From positions 690,793 through 754,792 of the forward strand of contig PDUO01000003.1 of the NCBI GenBank assembly GCA_003008705.1: a stretch of 64,000 nucleotides of DNA, read 5' to 3'. Numbering within the stretch: the stretch's first letter is position 1; every line of letters begins with the position of its first letter. Of this stretch, positions 11,285-23,297 are shown in pieces. This stretch comes from Pezicula radicicola. Lineage: Eukaryota > Ascomycota > Leotiomycetes > Helotiales > Dermateaceae. A program made the translations under genes and the position numbers. The notes under the pieces are model-generated. The model was not told where the DNA came from, did not search any database, and worked only from the letters and a program-made list of their open reading frames with translations.

Positions 11285-13606
11285 CTAATATTCTACATTT
11301 ACTCCATTGGGGCTAGTCATCCATTCATCACCGCCAGGAATATTGATGACCTCAGCTCCAGGAATCCAAACCGTATCCGCCCAGGTCTTTATAGGGGCTG
11401 CTCCACCACCTTGGACCTCAGCTTCAAGATTGTATGATGTTTCAATAGCACCATCTTCGTTGACTTCTCCCACAATACTTCCTCTCCAATGTCTTGCCTG
11501 AGCTGCTGGTGGTGGCACGAGGCCGCTAGACGTGTACGGTGGATACTCGCTCGGCTCACTCAAAGGAATACCTTCTCCGGGTGTGAGAATCCCGAGAGTT
11601 GGCATCACGCTCTGGGAAAACCTTTGGATCTCGGGCTTTTCAGATGCCTTTGCCAGCAGAAGATTTGCATACTGTTTTTGCGAGTTTGGCGTCTGGCTCA
11701 AAGTCCTTACAAATATTTCAAATGGATCTTGGGTGACCCCGTAATGATCAGAGGTTATGTTTTGCCCGCAAGCTTGCATAACGTCTAGCATAGTGTTGCC
11801 GATTTCAAAGATCTTCTCGAAAATCCCCATGCCATGCACTTCAATACTGGTGGAAGGCAGGCTGGATATAACGCCAAGAAGCGAATGTGCGATTTTTAAT
11901 GGATAGGAGAATGTCATGCTTTCATCTTCGGATGAAGATGAGAGAAGACCTTGTCGCATGGAAGATTGCCAGACAATTAGCCGCAGCCACTGCTGTGTCA
12001 CGAGAATGTCTGCTTTTTGAATATCTGTGAGAGACAGATGCGACGGGTGTGGTTGGTTCAGTTGTTGTTGCAGGGACTTGTAGGTCATTATTGAAGTAGG
12101 GGCTGCCGAGGCTTCATTCCAAGAGTCTACAAAGGAAGAGTTAAGAGGATGATACGTTTGCACGAGGTGCATGAACCCGGAGTGTATTTCGGGAGATTCG
12201 TAGTCGTGCAGAGTCGAAGGGAAAGCTGGTGTCCTTGAAAGAGTCAGGGGTTTATGTCGGAGGATGGCAAAAGATCTGTGAATGTTAGTGCCTAAATTGA
12301 AGAATGTGCTTGAAGACCATACCTTTCTGTAACGTATAATATCCAAAATGTCCTTCGACGGCACAGTTCTTCGGTTGGTGATAAGCCAACATACGAAGCC
12401 TCGTCATGCAAGGCAAGATCTTGGCCCATGGTAATTGCTTCTCTCAAATAATACCAGGACTTTCGTGACTGGTTCAGCTCAAAAAAAGACGTCGAGACAA
12501 GGTATGAGGATATGACAGCTAGAAGTGTCCGATCTTCCACGAAGTCATAAGACTGTCGTACTGAGATGCATTCATCCAGGAAGAAGCGTCCTGCAGACTC
12601 CCACGAATGGTTGCCTGGTGCTTTGATGTTTTTCCCCATCATATGTGTTGAAGTAAGGGCACATAATGAGTATAGTATATTCTTCTCAAACATTTGAAGT
12701 GGTCGAGCGATATATCCTCTGAGGGTGGGCATATACATAAGAGGCATAATGGGATATATGTGTTGCATAAAAAGGTCGAGACATGTCGGGATGAGATGGA
12801 GGTAGCTTGCTGTTGTCGGTCGGTATTGATTGGACGTAAAGATACTGTTTGGTTCTTCACTTGAAGGTTCTGGTAGATCTGGTAGGATCGGATGCCATCG
12901 AGGATGCTGCCCACTCGAGGTTGGTGACGCAGAATCATCCCCATTGTCGGCCATCCATTGTTCGATACTAGGATGGATGATTAGCTTTTAAGCAGTATTA
13001 TCTCTAAATTCTTCCAGAGAGAGAGTATTTCTTTCTTAGGTAGATTTAGACATGACTCTTGAGCCATTAACAACCATACACGTGACCAACACATGACTTA
13101 AACTACTTCTCGACGACATGAAATCCAGCAAACTTGAGGGATATTTTTTGCAAGATGTACCTAGAGGTGTTTCTTTTGGTTTGGGGTTACAAGAATGTTA
13201 GGAAACTCACGATCCTGGCCCTGAACTTTGACTTCCGGAAGCCGAACCTGGTGGTCTTACTTCTGTATTCGAAGCATGACCACCACCCACTTCCTGTCGC
13301 AACTCATTGATAACTCTTCCGCTGCCTCGTTTAGGGCCTCGTCTCTTTGGAACGTGGTCCCTCTTGCACGTCAATGAAGCATTGGCACATTGGTTACATG
13401 GGAATTGTCCGTCGCATCTTATGCCTATGATTTTGGTCAGTGCTCAAGCTCTCCGCTGATGGCGATGGATAATAATGCTGCGCGCAGCTGGGGGGTTGTG
13501 CCGGATATAAGAAGAGGCTTCACTACTTACGGCGGCGACGGCAGTGGTCGCAAACCTTTCGTCTATCGCGGGTCGTAGCGATTGGCTTGCTACTTTCAGG
13601 AGACAT
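11285..13606 (-). CDS. Zn2Cys6 transcription factor with fungal-specific TF domain (candidate sugar regulator)
   Basis: Exons are 13606-13531, 13424-13211, 12967-12323 and 12275-11285 (641 aa; lengths sum to a multiple of three). The zinc cluster is split by intron 1: VCDHCRRR joins RIRCDGQFPCNQC and then ASLTCKRD, giving the six cysteines C-x2-C-x6-C-x5-C-x2-C-x6-C. A basic linker RRGPKRGSGRVINELR follows, of the kind seen in MAL-type activators. Exon 3 begins the fungal_trans middle homology region (LFMQHIYPIMPLMYMPTLR, RRRTFWILYVTER). The last intron has the branch GCACTAACATTCACAG. The short ATG start MSPESSKPIATTRDRRK precedes the cluster directly. It is divergent from the alpha-glucoside permease gene, so a role as its regulator is a reasonable inference. 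Start and intron 2 (241 nt) are the least certain parts. Confidence 0.88.
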
Positions 13607-15078
13607 CCCATCGCCCATCTCCTAGCGGCCGTATCACCGGTAGAGCATAAAGGGAACAAGAGATGGCATCTGCTGCGAAGAATTGAGCGAGAGATATGGC
13701 GACGAGGAAACGGAACGACCCTGAGATGTGGGATAAGATATGATAGGTAAGGTATGAATTGCGGTGCTACCGGTAGTGCAAAGTACTACTGTAAGATGGT
13801 GCGGGGCTGGGTTTAGGGGAGAGTTTGTTTGGAATAATGATTTGAATCTGAACTTACAGTAGGGTACGAGTAAGGTGGCGTATGAATATGGCCATCAGGT
13901 AATAATAATAATGCGGGGTTTTCCTCTGAAACGCTAGGATACTGGCACCACGAAGCGAGGTTGGATGGTTGCCGTCTGATTGTCTGTCTCTTTCCCTCCT
14001 CTCTCTCACTCTCTCTCTCTCATACATCACTAACCACGAAATCATATATCTCCAACCTCAATTTGGCTATTCTATCTAGCTGATGACTACGAACCGATTT
14101 ACTAGGTATTCTTCCTGTCTACCTAGGCGCATCAGTGCACCGTAGCAAAAGAAATCCCTTTTTCTATCTATCCACGTGATGCGTGATTGAAATTGTCGGG
14201 TGACGCAGGCAGGCAGTTTACAATTACCATTGGACGAAATGAAGACCCGGAAGCTGGGGAGTTACCACTTTGCTCACCCCTGAATGTACGACCATAGGAC
14301 CCGACAACCAAGTCGACCAACCCACCCAACCCACCAAACTCAACAGTTGAGAATAGCCTCGCCATCTGGTTCAGGAATTGTTGTACCACCAGAAGGAATA
14401 CTGTCGCCAACGAGTACAGCATGGAGCCGAAGTGGCCGAAAATTTAGTACTAGACCAATAAGGTTACCGCCAAGTGGCCGATGCCTTCACTCGCCGAACG
14501 AAGGCAGAAGGCGGCTGAGATGCAAATTTCTCGTACCAAATTAAGCTCTGTTATTTCCTGCCGATGAGATATGCATGTCGGAGACAACCCTTTATGTTAA
14601 TTTTCTAGATCTTTCATGGATCAAGGGTCTGAGTCAATGAGAAACAGCCAAACCCCGAGCCGCTTTCATGACGAAGCGTCTCGTGTGTTACACCCGCCTT
14701 GGCCATAGGAAGCATACCTGCTTCGTATGGCAAACGGAGGATTCTAGCGTCGAGGTTCATCCCGTCCAGTGGCGTGAAATGCGGAGTTGCCGTCCTACTA
14801 GTGTGTGGGGTAAGGACCGCGAAGTGATCTTTCCTTTGACGCTGTGCACCTTCTTGGTGATACCCATGCTACCATGGTCATGACGAGTTGTATATTAAAC
14901 GACCTCCCATATCCCTTCCCTCACGCTAATAAAAACTCCTTCTAGTTCAGATGAGTGCCTCAATTAGGAACTTCTGAGTTTGCACTTAAGCACTATCTTC
15001 AGCTTGCGTTCAAGTTCCAGTCCACGGAACTACCGCTCATAACTTATCTGTAGTTTGTTCTTTTATAAGGTGCCCAAA
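13607..15078. promoter_or_regulatory. divergent intergenic region between the Zn2Cys6 gene and the permease gene
   Basis: About 1.5 kb shared upstream region. Open frames inside it carry no recognisable domains. GC-rich CGG/CCG triplets, the usual core of Zn2Cys6 sites, are present around 14465-14520, and a CTGGGG, which fits the CreA carbon-repressor consensus SYGGRG, is near 14257. These are short motifs and may be chance. Confidence 0.4.
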
Positions 15079-17320
15079 ATGGGCTCCAAAAACCTCAAGG
15101 TCCCTGACGGCAGCAATGTCCATGCCGTTCGTCAAGACTCACTCGGCCTCGAGTCTACAGAAACAGCAATTCGCAAAATGTCCGTCACCAATGCCGATCT
15201 TCCACAACTCCTACATGAGGCTAAGGATGCAACGAATACCGAGAAGAGCATGAGTATCCGTGAGGCTCTTCGAACTTACCCAAAGGCCGTAATGTTCAGT
15301 ATGATACTTTCTACCGCTATTGTCATGTATGGATTCCCATATACCAATGTCTCCTGCGCAAAGCATTTGAAGTATTCTACTGAGAAGTCTCACATCAAGA
15401 TACCCCAATTCCCCATCTAATCAATGTTCACATTGCTAATTAGGAGGCCATAAAGGGAAGGATACGATATCGTCCTTCTCGCCGGCTTTTACGCCTTTCC
15501 ATCTTTCACGAAAAGGTATGTTATAAGATCGAAATCCAAGCTCCTTCACCAGTACTAACAGTAATCTATAGATACGGCGTAGCAACAGGTGATCCGAAAG
15601 CACCATATCAGATTCCAGCACCGTGGCAAGCAGGCCTCTCGAATGGAGCAAACGTAGGAGAAATCCTTGGCCTGTTCATAAATGGGATCGTAAGCGAGCG
15701 GTACGGCTATAGGAAGACTATGATAGTGTCTCTGATTGCTGTCACTGCCTTCATATTCATCCCATTCTTTGCAAGAGATATCGTAGACTTGGAAGTTGGC
15801 GAGATCCTCTGTGGTATACCTTGGTAAGAAGCTGTTGCTGATTCCTGCCCGATTCCTAGAGGATTCCTCGCTAATATACTTTCAGGGGCGTGTTTCAAAC
15901 ACTCACTACAGCCTACGCTTCTGAAGTGTGTCCCACAGCCCTCAGAGCCTACTTAACTACTTATGTGAACCTATGCTGGGTCATGGGCCAACTCATAGGC
16001 TCGGGAGTTTTACGGGCTTCAGTAAATAGGTCCGATCAATGGAGTTATCGCATTCCATTTGCTATTCAGTAAGCCGGCCACTTCCCTACTTTTTGTCCTT
16101 GCGGCCAATGATACTGACCTCTCATTAGATGGATATGGCCAGTACCCATTATTGTCGGAGTTTTGTTTGCACCAGGTACGTAATTCTTAGAGTTGCAATC
16201 ACGTCGCCTAGGCATATTTTAGCTTTCGTGGGGCAGTTTCCCTCCCGATAGAGGTCTCTCAGCTCGAGAAACACGTCTTACTCTACAGATATTCGTTTTG
16301 AAAATCCATCCTGATTGCATGGTGTTCATAGAATCACCATGGTGGCTGGTCCGTCGTGGCCGAATCGAAGATGCCAAAAAAGCTTTACAAGGTCTAACAT
16401 CGAAGAAGCACGCTTCCGATTCATTCAATGTTGAAGACACTGTTGCAATGATGGTGACAACCAATGAACTGGAGAAGGCTCTTGAATCAGGCGTCGGCTA
16501 TTTGGATTGCTTTAAGGGAATCGATTTGAGACGAACTGAGATTGTCTGCGCAACATGGTCCATTCAAAACCTATGTGGCAGTGCTTTTATGGGTTACTCA
16601 ACATACTTCTACGAGCAAGCTGGACTTCCAACTGTTGATGCTTTTGATATGTCAATGGCACAGGTTCGTCCTTCACAAGCCTAACTCCCAAACACACAAC
16701 ATGCTAATGGTCGAACTTCACAGTATGCGATCGGATTCATAGGCACACTAGGCTCCTGGGTTTTGATGTCCCACGCTGGAAGACGAACCCTCTACGTGAA
16801 TGGCCTTGCGATACTCACAGTCATTCTCCTTCTCATAGGCTTCGTCTCCCTCTCTAGCGCAAAAGGAGCTAGTTGGGGCATTGGATCTCTGCTCCTAGTA
16901 TACACCTTCACTTATGACATCACGATCGGTCCCGTGTGCTACTCTCTCGTTGCCGAACTCACCTCAACCCGACTCAAAACAAAATCCATTGTCATCGCGC
17001 GGAACGTCTACAATGTGATGGGAATAGTCAACGGTATCATCATGCCCTACATGTTAAACCCTACAGCTTGGAACTGGAAGGGCAAAGCTGGATTCTTCTG
17101 GGCTGGTGCTTGCTTCTTGTGTCTCGTATGGACATATTTCAGATTACCTGAGCCGAAGGGGAGGACATATGGCGAGATGGATATCCTCTTTGAAAGGGGT
17201 GTCAGTGCCAGGAAGTTCAAGACTACCGATGTTAATCCTTGGGTTGCTGAACATGCCATGGCCAGTGTGGAGAGTACTGAAAAGAATAGCACTGATGCGG
17301 ATCTTGTAGAAAGGGTCTGA
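15079..17320 (+). CDS. MFS sugar:H+ symporter, maltose/alpha-glucoside permease type
   Basis: Seven exons: 15079-15326, 15456-15515, 15572-15823, 15886-16068, 16129-16175, 16332-16663 and 16724-17320 (572 aa). Intron 1 splits the Met of the first-helix motif MEGYD. The sugar-porter signatures are present: ERYGYRKT after TM2, ESPWWLVRRGR after TM6, and a PEPKGRTYGEMDILFERG tail after TM12, which with VSARKF resembles fungal alpha-glucoside permeases more than hexose carriers. Twelve hydrophobic segments are expected from the assembled frame. It acts at the plasma membrane, importing sugar with protons. It is divergent from the Zn2Cys6 gene; no glucosidase gene is in the window. The branch/acceptor of the 156-nt intron 5 is the least certain splice. 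Confidence 0.9.
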
Positions 17321-18973
17321 TGTGCTGTATTAGCTGTACTTTTCATTCTGTTCCTGACGAGTTTCTTTTTACACAGTTTTTCCGAAAGCTAGAACAGATA
17401 TTTGTATTCTTATAGGTTATTATAGAATAGAATAGATCTGAATATACAGACAGAGGAATTTATTGTCGTAGACTTTAACACAAGACGGCGTAAAGACGAA
17501 AGTTTAGTATGACTTATGTAAGTATAGCGTAAAGCTTTCAAATTAACTTCATAACTTTCCAGACTGAAGTAAAGCTTCCCTAAAATAATATAACCTGTAG
17601 CAGAGTTGTTATATAGGCGCACTCTGCAGGCTGTCACACTTAATACGGGAAGTATTCGTGGGAGATGGACGATTGCAGGTATAGATAAGGAGGTTTTAGC
17701 GATGCGGAGGTGGCGATTGGAATTGTACGTACAGTACAGTACTGCATGCAGCTACAACTCCGGATATAGGCTTCTAGCACCAGTAGGTAAAGCTAGAAGA
17801 GCTAACAACGCCTAAAATTTGCCACTGTTTGATAGAAAACATATAGTTGATTGCTTGCAGCGTATGCGCTGGACCAAGGAGTCCCAACTTATTGGTTATG
17901 TTATTTTGAGATATACCTTCGTGCGAAAGTACTACTGTAGACCTGTTATTCGAATCGAAGTTCTAGAGTATCGTGTTTTGCTCCGACTGGCTCTTCGTAT
18001 AGTCTTTACAAAGTTTGCCACTTTTTAAGAGCAACATATTCTGCTTGCAGCTTATGTGCTTACTATTAGCCAATGAGTTCTAGCTTCTACTTTAAGTTAT
18101 TTGAGTAGATATGTATACTAGAACTTTGTAAACCAGAGTACTGAAAGTATAGTGTGCATCGACTTGTTTTGCTCCGACGGGCTCTTCGTACTGTCTTTAC
18201 AGAGTCACTAATGCATTCTTCAAGATATTCAAAGGCTGCGAGCTGCGAGCTACGAGCGCACTGGACACTCTTCGCAAGTGACGACGTCGCGATAAAACGC
18301 CTGCGCCACAAGTGACACAGCCCCTTTATTTGCTTTGCCATGCCACCATGCCACCATGCCATGCCATGCCATGCCAATTTTAGCCCGAATTGAGCCCCCA
18401 TACCTTTCTGTCATTCCTACGCGGCGACAGGGGGAATGGCTGCTTCGAGGCGGGTAATCTGCACGACCCAGCGGGTAAGCACCTGCAATTGAAATTTGTT
18501 AATGAATATCATCTTGTCTCTGACCGCGATTCCTCCCTTTGTGACTTTTTTTGTGACGTCGAGAGCTGAATACGTGAAACTGTACATCTCTATCTCTCTT
18601 AGAATCGAGACGAGCTGAAGAAAGAAAGGCAAGGAAGGGAGTCAGCAGAAGCCGGGTATTGAGTTTTAGAAACGCTTCAACCTTCAAACCTTCAACCTTC
18701 TACCTCTTCACCCAAACGGATTAAGGCACGCCGGAAAGGGTTCAGGGAACGCGAACAAAACTCAAAAGAGGTGTGCGACTTGCTAGGAAAGAGCTTCTGA
18801 CACGATCGATTCCCGCTACAGTAGCTCTGTGCCCTTCCTTTGCCCTGCCTCTGTCCTTCGCTCTACGACCCCCGTATGACAACGACCGCGATGCGATAAC
18901 CCCTCGGGATCAGACGCGCTGGGAAGATTGAGATTGAAATATAGGGATTCTTGGAATAGGAGGATATATAATT
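17321..18973. other. intergenic with degenerate repeats, promoter of the Uds1 gene at its right
   Basis: No gene supported. It contains a degenerate direct repeat (17818-18205, listed separately) and a run of CATGCCA/ATGCC units at about 18337-18377. The right end before 18974 is pyrimidine-rich and serves the Uds1 gene. Confidence 0.5.
17818..18205. repeat. two degenerate tandem copies, period about 193 bp
   Basis: Copy 1 (about 17818-18009) and copy 2 (about 18010-18205) start TTTGCCACT, share GCTTGCAGCTTATGTGCT-like sequence near their beginning, and end with TTTTGCTCCGACTGGCTCTT followed by CGTA and GTCTTTAC. Middles have diverged strongly. Confidence 0.6.
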
Positions 18974-21900
18974 ATGAGCTCGGGCGGATCGCGCAAGCCG
19001 GTGCCATCGAGGCCCAGCCAGGAGAGTAATTCCTATTCAAATGCGAATGGAGGCCAGTTTGGTGGCCCCTTGGACCGTTCTGGATATGGCTCTGGAGGTG
19101 GCCAACGTAATGGAGCATCAGGCATGATGAGTCCAGGTGGGCACACTATTTTGGAGGGCTACAGGAATGATATCATGACTGGATTTCAGGGGGACAAGCC
19201 CAGGTACAATCCTGTTAGTATCTCCATCTTACTTCTTCAAGAGTGGTTGAGGCTGATATGCTGTGCTCTAGCTGAATTCTTCACGACCCCAAAGTTCCGC
19301 TCTCGTCAATGTCAATGATCCCATCCAGATACATCTTCTAGTCGAAACTGCGTTGGGTGATAGCAAGGAGTACGAGATTCTGTCGCAAGAAGAGGTGGAT
19401 GATCTGAAGAAGCAATGCCAGGCACTGTCACAACGTGTAGAACAAACAAGACAGAATTTAGCTATCCAGTCGAAATTCAGAGATGCCGCGATATCAATGG
19501 CCAAGTTGTACTCGTCATCCGACAAGAAGAAGAGTATGGACGGGCCGGATGGGAAGAAGAGAAGGAGTCTACTAGGTCACAGAAGTCAAAATAGTGACCA
19601 GTTTCGAGAAGCGGATATGGAACGAATAGCGAGCGAGAGGAAATGCGAGGAACTGGCATCGGAACTGTGGTCTTTAGAGAAACGACTCATAGAACCGCAG
19701 AGTCGATTGCTGAAGCATACAGCAGGAATTCTGCAGATGACGCATAAAGGTCCCAAAAAGATGCCTAGAACTCAGGGAGCGCCACAACAGCAAGGAATTC
19801 CGGGTAGCCCAGAAAGTATGTATACATACTCGAATGGAAGGAGCAGTATGGAGCCTGTCTCGGAAGAAAATATCTTTGATGAACGGAGTTTTTACCGTAC
19901 AGCGGACCGCCTGGATGGATTAGACGGCAACGGTAATTTCATTAATCGCAAGAGCCTGGATCCAGTGCCACCACCCTTGAAATCACCGTCACGGCCCACG
20001 GAACAGATGACTGAGCAGGTGAAGAAACAGCTCTCTGGTCAGTTGAGGACTATTGCTATGACTGAAGAAAGGTTGGAGGATCTCAATAGCCGCCTTCGGG
20101 AAGTTATCATCAAAGCCAACCCACAAAGTGATGAGAGCTATAGTCGTCCTCCACATGGTGGCAAGAACACTATAGACCCTGGGGAGATATTGTCGAGTCA
20201 CTTGGATTATCTCGAGCGCGGTATTGCAGCAATCGACCAAGAGCAAGGCCGTACATTAAAGAAGCAGCAAGAATCCGACAAAGCTATGGAAGAAACGATC
20301 GAAGAGCTGAACCGTGAAGTGCGAGCATTGCTACTTCCCTACGACCAGGATCAACCTGTGCCCCCCCAGCTTACCGGAAAGAGCTTGAAAGAACAATTGT
20401 TGTATTTCCATGATATCATTGGTGTGGTGGAAACCGAGCTATCGAGGGCCGCGAGCACTGCAAGCAACGCTTCACAAACCCAACAGAGTAATATGGACCA
20501 GATGGAGACTGTACTCATGGGACTATGGGACATCATACAGTCCGGGTTCGCTGATATCAAGAAGAAGAAAATGGAACGGAGACAAACAAGACTGGCCCAG
20601 GGATATGCTGACGATGAGGATGATGGGTCTGACGAAGATATGGGTGACCCCAATGAGCCTTTCTCTCTTCCAGCATTTTCTGCCAAGGTGCAGTGGCTGT
20701 ATACTCAAGCTACTTCATTGAAGGAAAGGAAGCAGGTTCTGCAGCGCCAGATAAAGCAGCAGCGAGAGCTAAATAGCAAGTCTGACGCCACAAAAGATGC
20801 GGAGTTGACTACGAGGACAGAGGAGCTCGAGAGGACAAGGAACCTTCTTATGAGAACAGAGGCCGATGCTGATTCAGTAAGGGAGCAGCTCAGCGTGATG
20901 ATGGAGAAACTCGATGAAGCGCAACAAGCGGAGAATATGAGAGCGCAAGCAGTGGCAGGAGACGAATCAGCAGCTGTCCATGCTGCTCAAGAACAACTTG
21001 CAGCGCGTAATAGGGAGATCAGTGCTGCTCAAGAAGAGCTAGCGGCTCGTAATAGGGATCTTAGTGATGTTGCGAAGGAGTTCAGTACTGTACAAGGTGA
21101 ACTTGCAGCGCGGACTAAACAGATTTCAGATCTTGAGGAACAACTCCAAGAGTTAAAGGACGATCATTCCATCAGTGGGGCAGAGATTCAGAGTCGACTC
21201 ACTACATCAGAATCAAAGATTGCTGAACTCAATGCACAGCTCGCCGCAGCGGCAGCTGCTCAAGCGAAGTCCGAGGAGATGGTCGTTTTCAGAGAGAAAG
21301 AGTTGAGTGATAAGGAGGCAGAGATGGATGGTCTGTTCGAGAAGGTTGCAGAACTGCAGACAGAAGTCACCATTGCACGAGCCGAACTCGATGGCGCTTA
21401 TGGCAGTAGATCACAACGAGCAGCAGAAGTCTCAGCGAATCCTGCTATCCAAAAGGAGCTCAACGACCTTACTAAGAAGAACGCTGCCTTGACATCTGAG
21501 ATCGCAGCTTTGCAAGCCGCTCAATCTAGTGCTGGAGCTAGTAGCAAGGAGAGCGAGGAGCGCGAGAAAATGCTCAAGAAGGAACTTGCGGAGACAATCG
21601 AGGAGTATGAGCAGATGACGAAGATGAGCATTGACTGGGAGAAAGAGCGCGAGAGTCTGGAGCAGACGATTGATAAGTTGAGGGATGAACGAGAGTCTCT
21701 GGAGGCACAGTTGAGTGATGAGAAGGTTCGATGGCTGGGTATGAGGTCCCCTGGCTTGGAAGGCTCGACGCCTACTAGTGTCGCGAACACTAGTACAACG
21801 GTACTAAAGAACGAGTTCAAGAAGATGATGAGGGATACTAGGGCTGAAAATGCCAAGGCTTTGCGGGTAAGATTCTCTCCTTCCTTTTCACTCCTCCCTC

Positions 21901-22055
21901 TCACCTCATTCCCTTACGAGACGAAGTAGAATTTCGCTGACATACTTTGATAGGCTGAACAAGAAATGCGTCGCCGCATCGAAGATGAGCTCCGCACTCT
22001 GAAAAAGCAGCAAGGTCCAGGCAAATCTGGGTTAAGTCAGAGTATCGGTTCTTGA
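18974..22055 (+). CDS. Uds1-domain coiled-coil protein (up-regulated during septation family)
   Basis: Exons are 18974-19203, 19295-21866 and 21954-22055 (967 aa). The N-terminus is Ser/Gly-rich and disordered. Exon 2 opens with NVNDPIQIHLLVETALGDSK and then LSQEEVDDLKKQCQALSQR and AAISMAKLY, which match the Uds1 domain of fungal septation-associated proteins. The remainder, roughly residues 250-930, is long heptad-rich coiled coil with a self-similar segment (AAQEQLAARNREISAAQEEL repeated with variation around 20980-21120). Intron 1 ends AAAG and intron 2 has a GTAAGA donor and TTTGATAG acceptor. A structural role at septa or the cortex is inferred from the family. The final exon is only 33 codons and ends GLSQSIGS. 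Confidence 0.85.
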
Positions 22056-23203
22056 AATAAGCTGGTTTAGTTTTGGTTTTAATTTTTCTTGGAGTATACA
22101 TAATGGTTGGATGATTTGATGGTTAAGCCGGTTTTGAAAATGGAATTCGGAGAGCTGTGTTTGGATTCACGAAAGGCTGTTCCTGGATCATGATATGTTA
22201 AGAGGTGTTTTTTTTCTAAAATACCTTTACTTCTTTTACTTCTTTGTTTATGGTTCTCTTCTCTTCTCTTTTCTATTTTGGTTTTGATGTTGCCTTTTCG
22301 TTTTCTGACTCGTTGAATTTACGAGATCAGATTACCTTAGGCATTGTTATGTATGCATTGCATAGAGGCAGGCAGCCAGGCGTATACTTTACCTTTTTTA
22401 TTTTTGGTGGGGGCAGGGAGATTACAATATGTTCCGGTGACGACTAGCGATGGATAAGACGAGATGGTACAATGTTTAGTGTAGTGTGCCGTAGTTGGGG
22501 AGGGCAAGGAGAAATAGTGTGTCATATAAGATAGGTAGTTTGTCCTGTAGGGAGGTACCAGTCAGTAGTAGTATATAAAGTTACTACCTAAGTAATAGAG
22601 TTAGTGACCCTCTCAAGAACTCCTATCTCTCTACTTATTTTTGTCTCCAACCCTTTTAGAACGTACCTTAGTGAATGTTATTATTACGCTGTGTGGATCT
22701 CTGAGGTGTTGAAAAGGATAAAGGGCGATATAATAAGGTTTGTACGGGCAGGGTAAGATTGAGAGAATTAGGCAAAAAAGAACCCTTGCCTTAGAGATGT
22801 CTTAATCTATCCACTAGGTAATTGATAGTTGGTGCTATAACGGCACACTTGTGTTTAGCAACTTTTTCTAGCTTAATGAGCTCACTTGTTTGAGTACTTA
22901 TTCATTTCAAATTAATTGGCTTGAGTAATCCAATTAACTTAAGAAGCTCCCCACTGCAGTATGCCACGAGAGATTCATGAAGTTTAAGCGATCAATCAAC
23001 TCCGCGGCACAGCACACTCTCTCTTGTTTGGCGACATGTTCAGAAGCCTAAGCGACGAAAATTTTCTTCTGCAGACTCACTGAATTCTTATGTCACTGTG
23101 TGGCACTGGAACCAAAAACATAAGCTGGAAAAGGTTGGTGGGCATTAAATCATAATTATATTAAAGGGTCCAATCCGAACTGACGTATACTCATGAACAT
23201 CAT
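22056..23203. other. intergenic, AT-rich, no gene seen
   Basis: 3' flanks of two convergent genes. Long T-runs and scattered stops; no domain-bearing frame on either strand. Confidence 0.5.
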
Positions 23204-23297
23204 GTCGTTACAACATTCAACCCTGAGGTACAGGAACTATTTCACATCCCGTCGTTACAACATTCAACGCTGGCGTGCCGGAACCATTTCACCCCGA
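23204..23297. repeat. 47-bp tandem duplication spanning a stop codon
   Basis: Both copies start GTCGTTACAACATTCAAC, at 23204 and 23251. They then run CTG, a GGTAC/GCGTGC variant and GGAAC(T/C)ATTTCAC. The right copy contains the last codons and stop of the gene ending at 23264. Confidence 0.75.
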
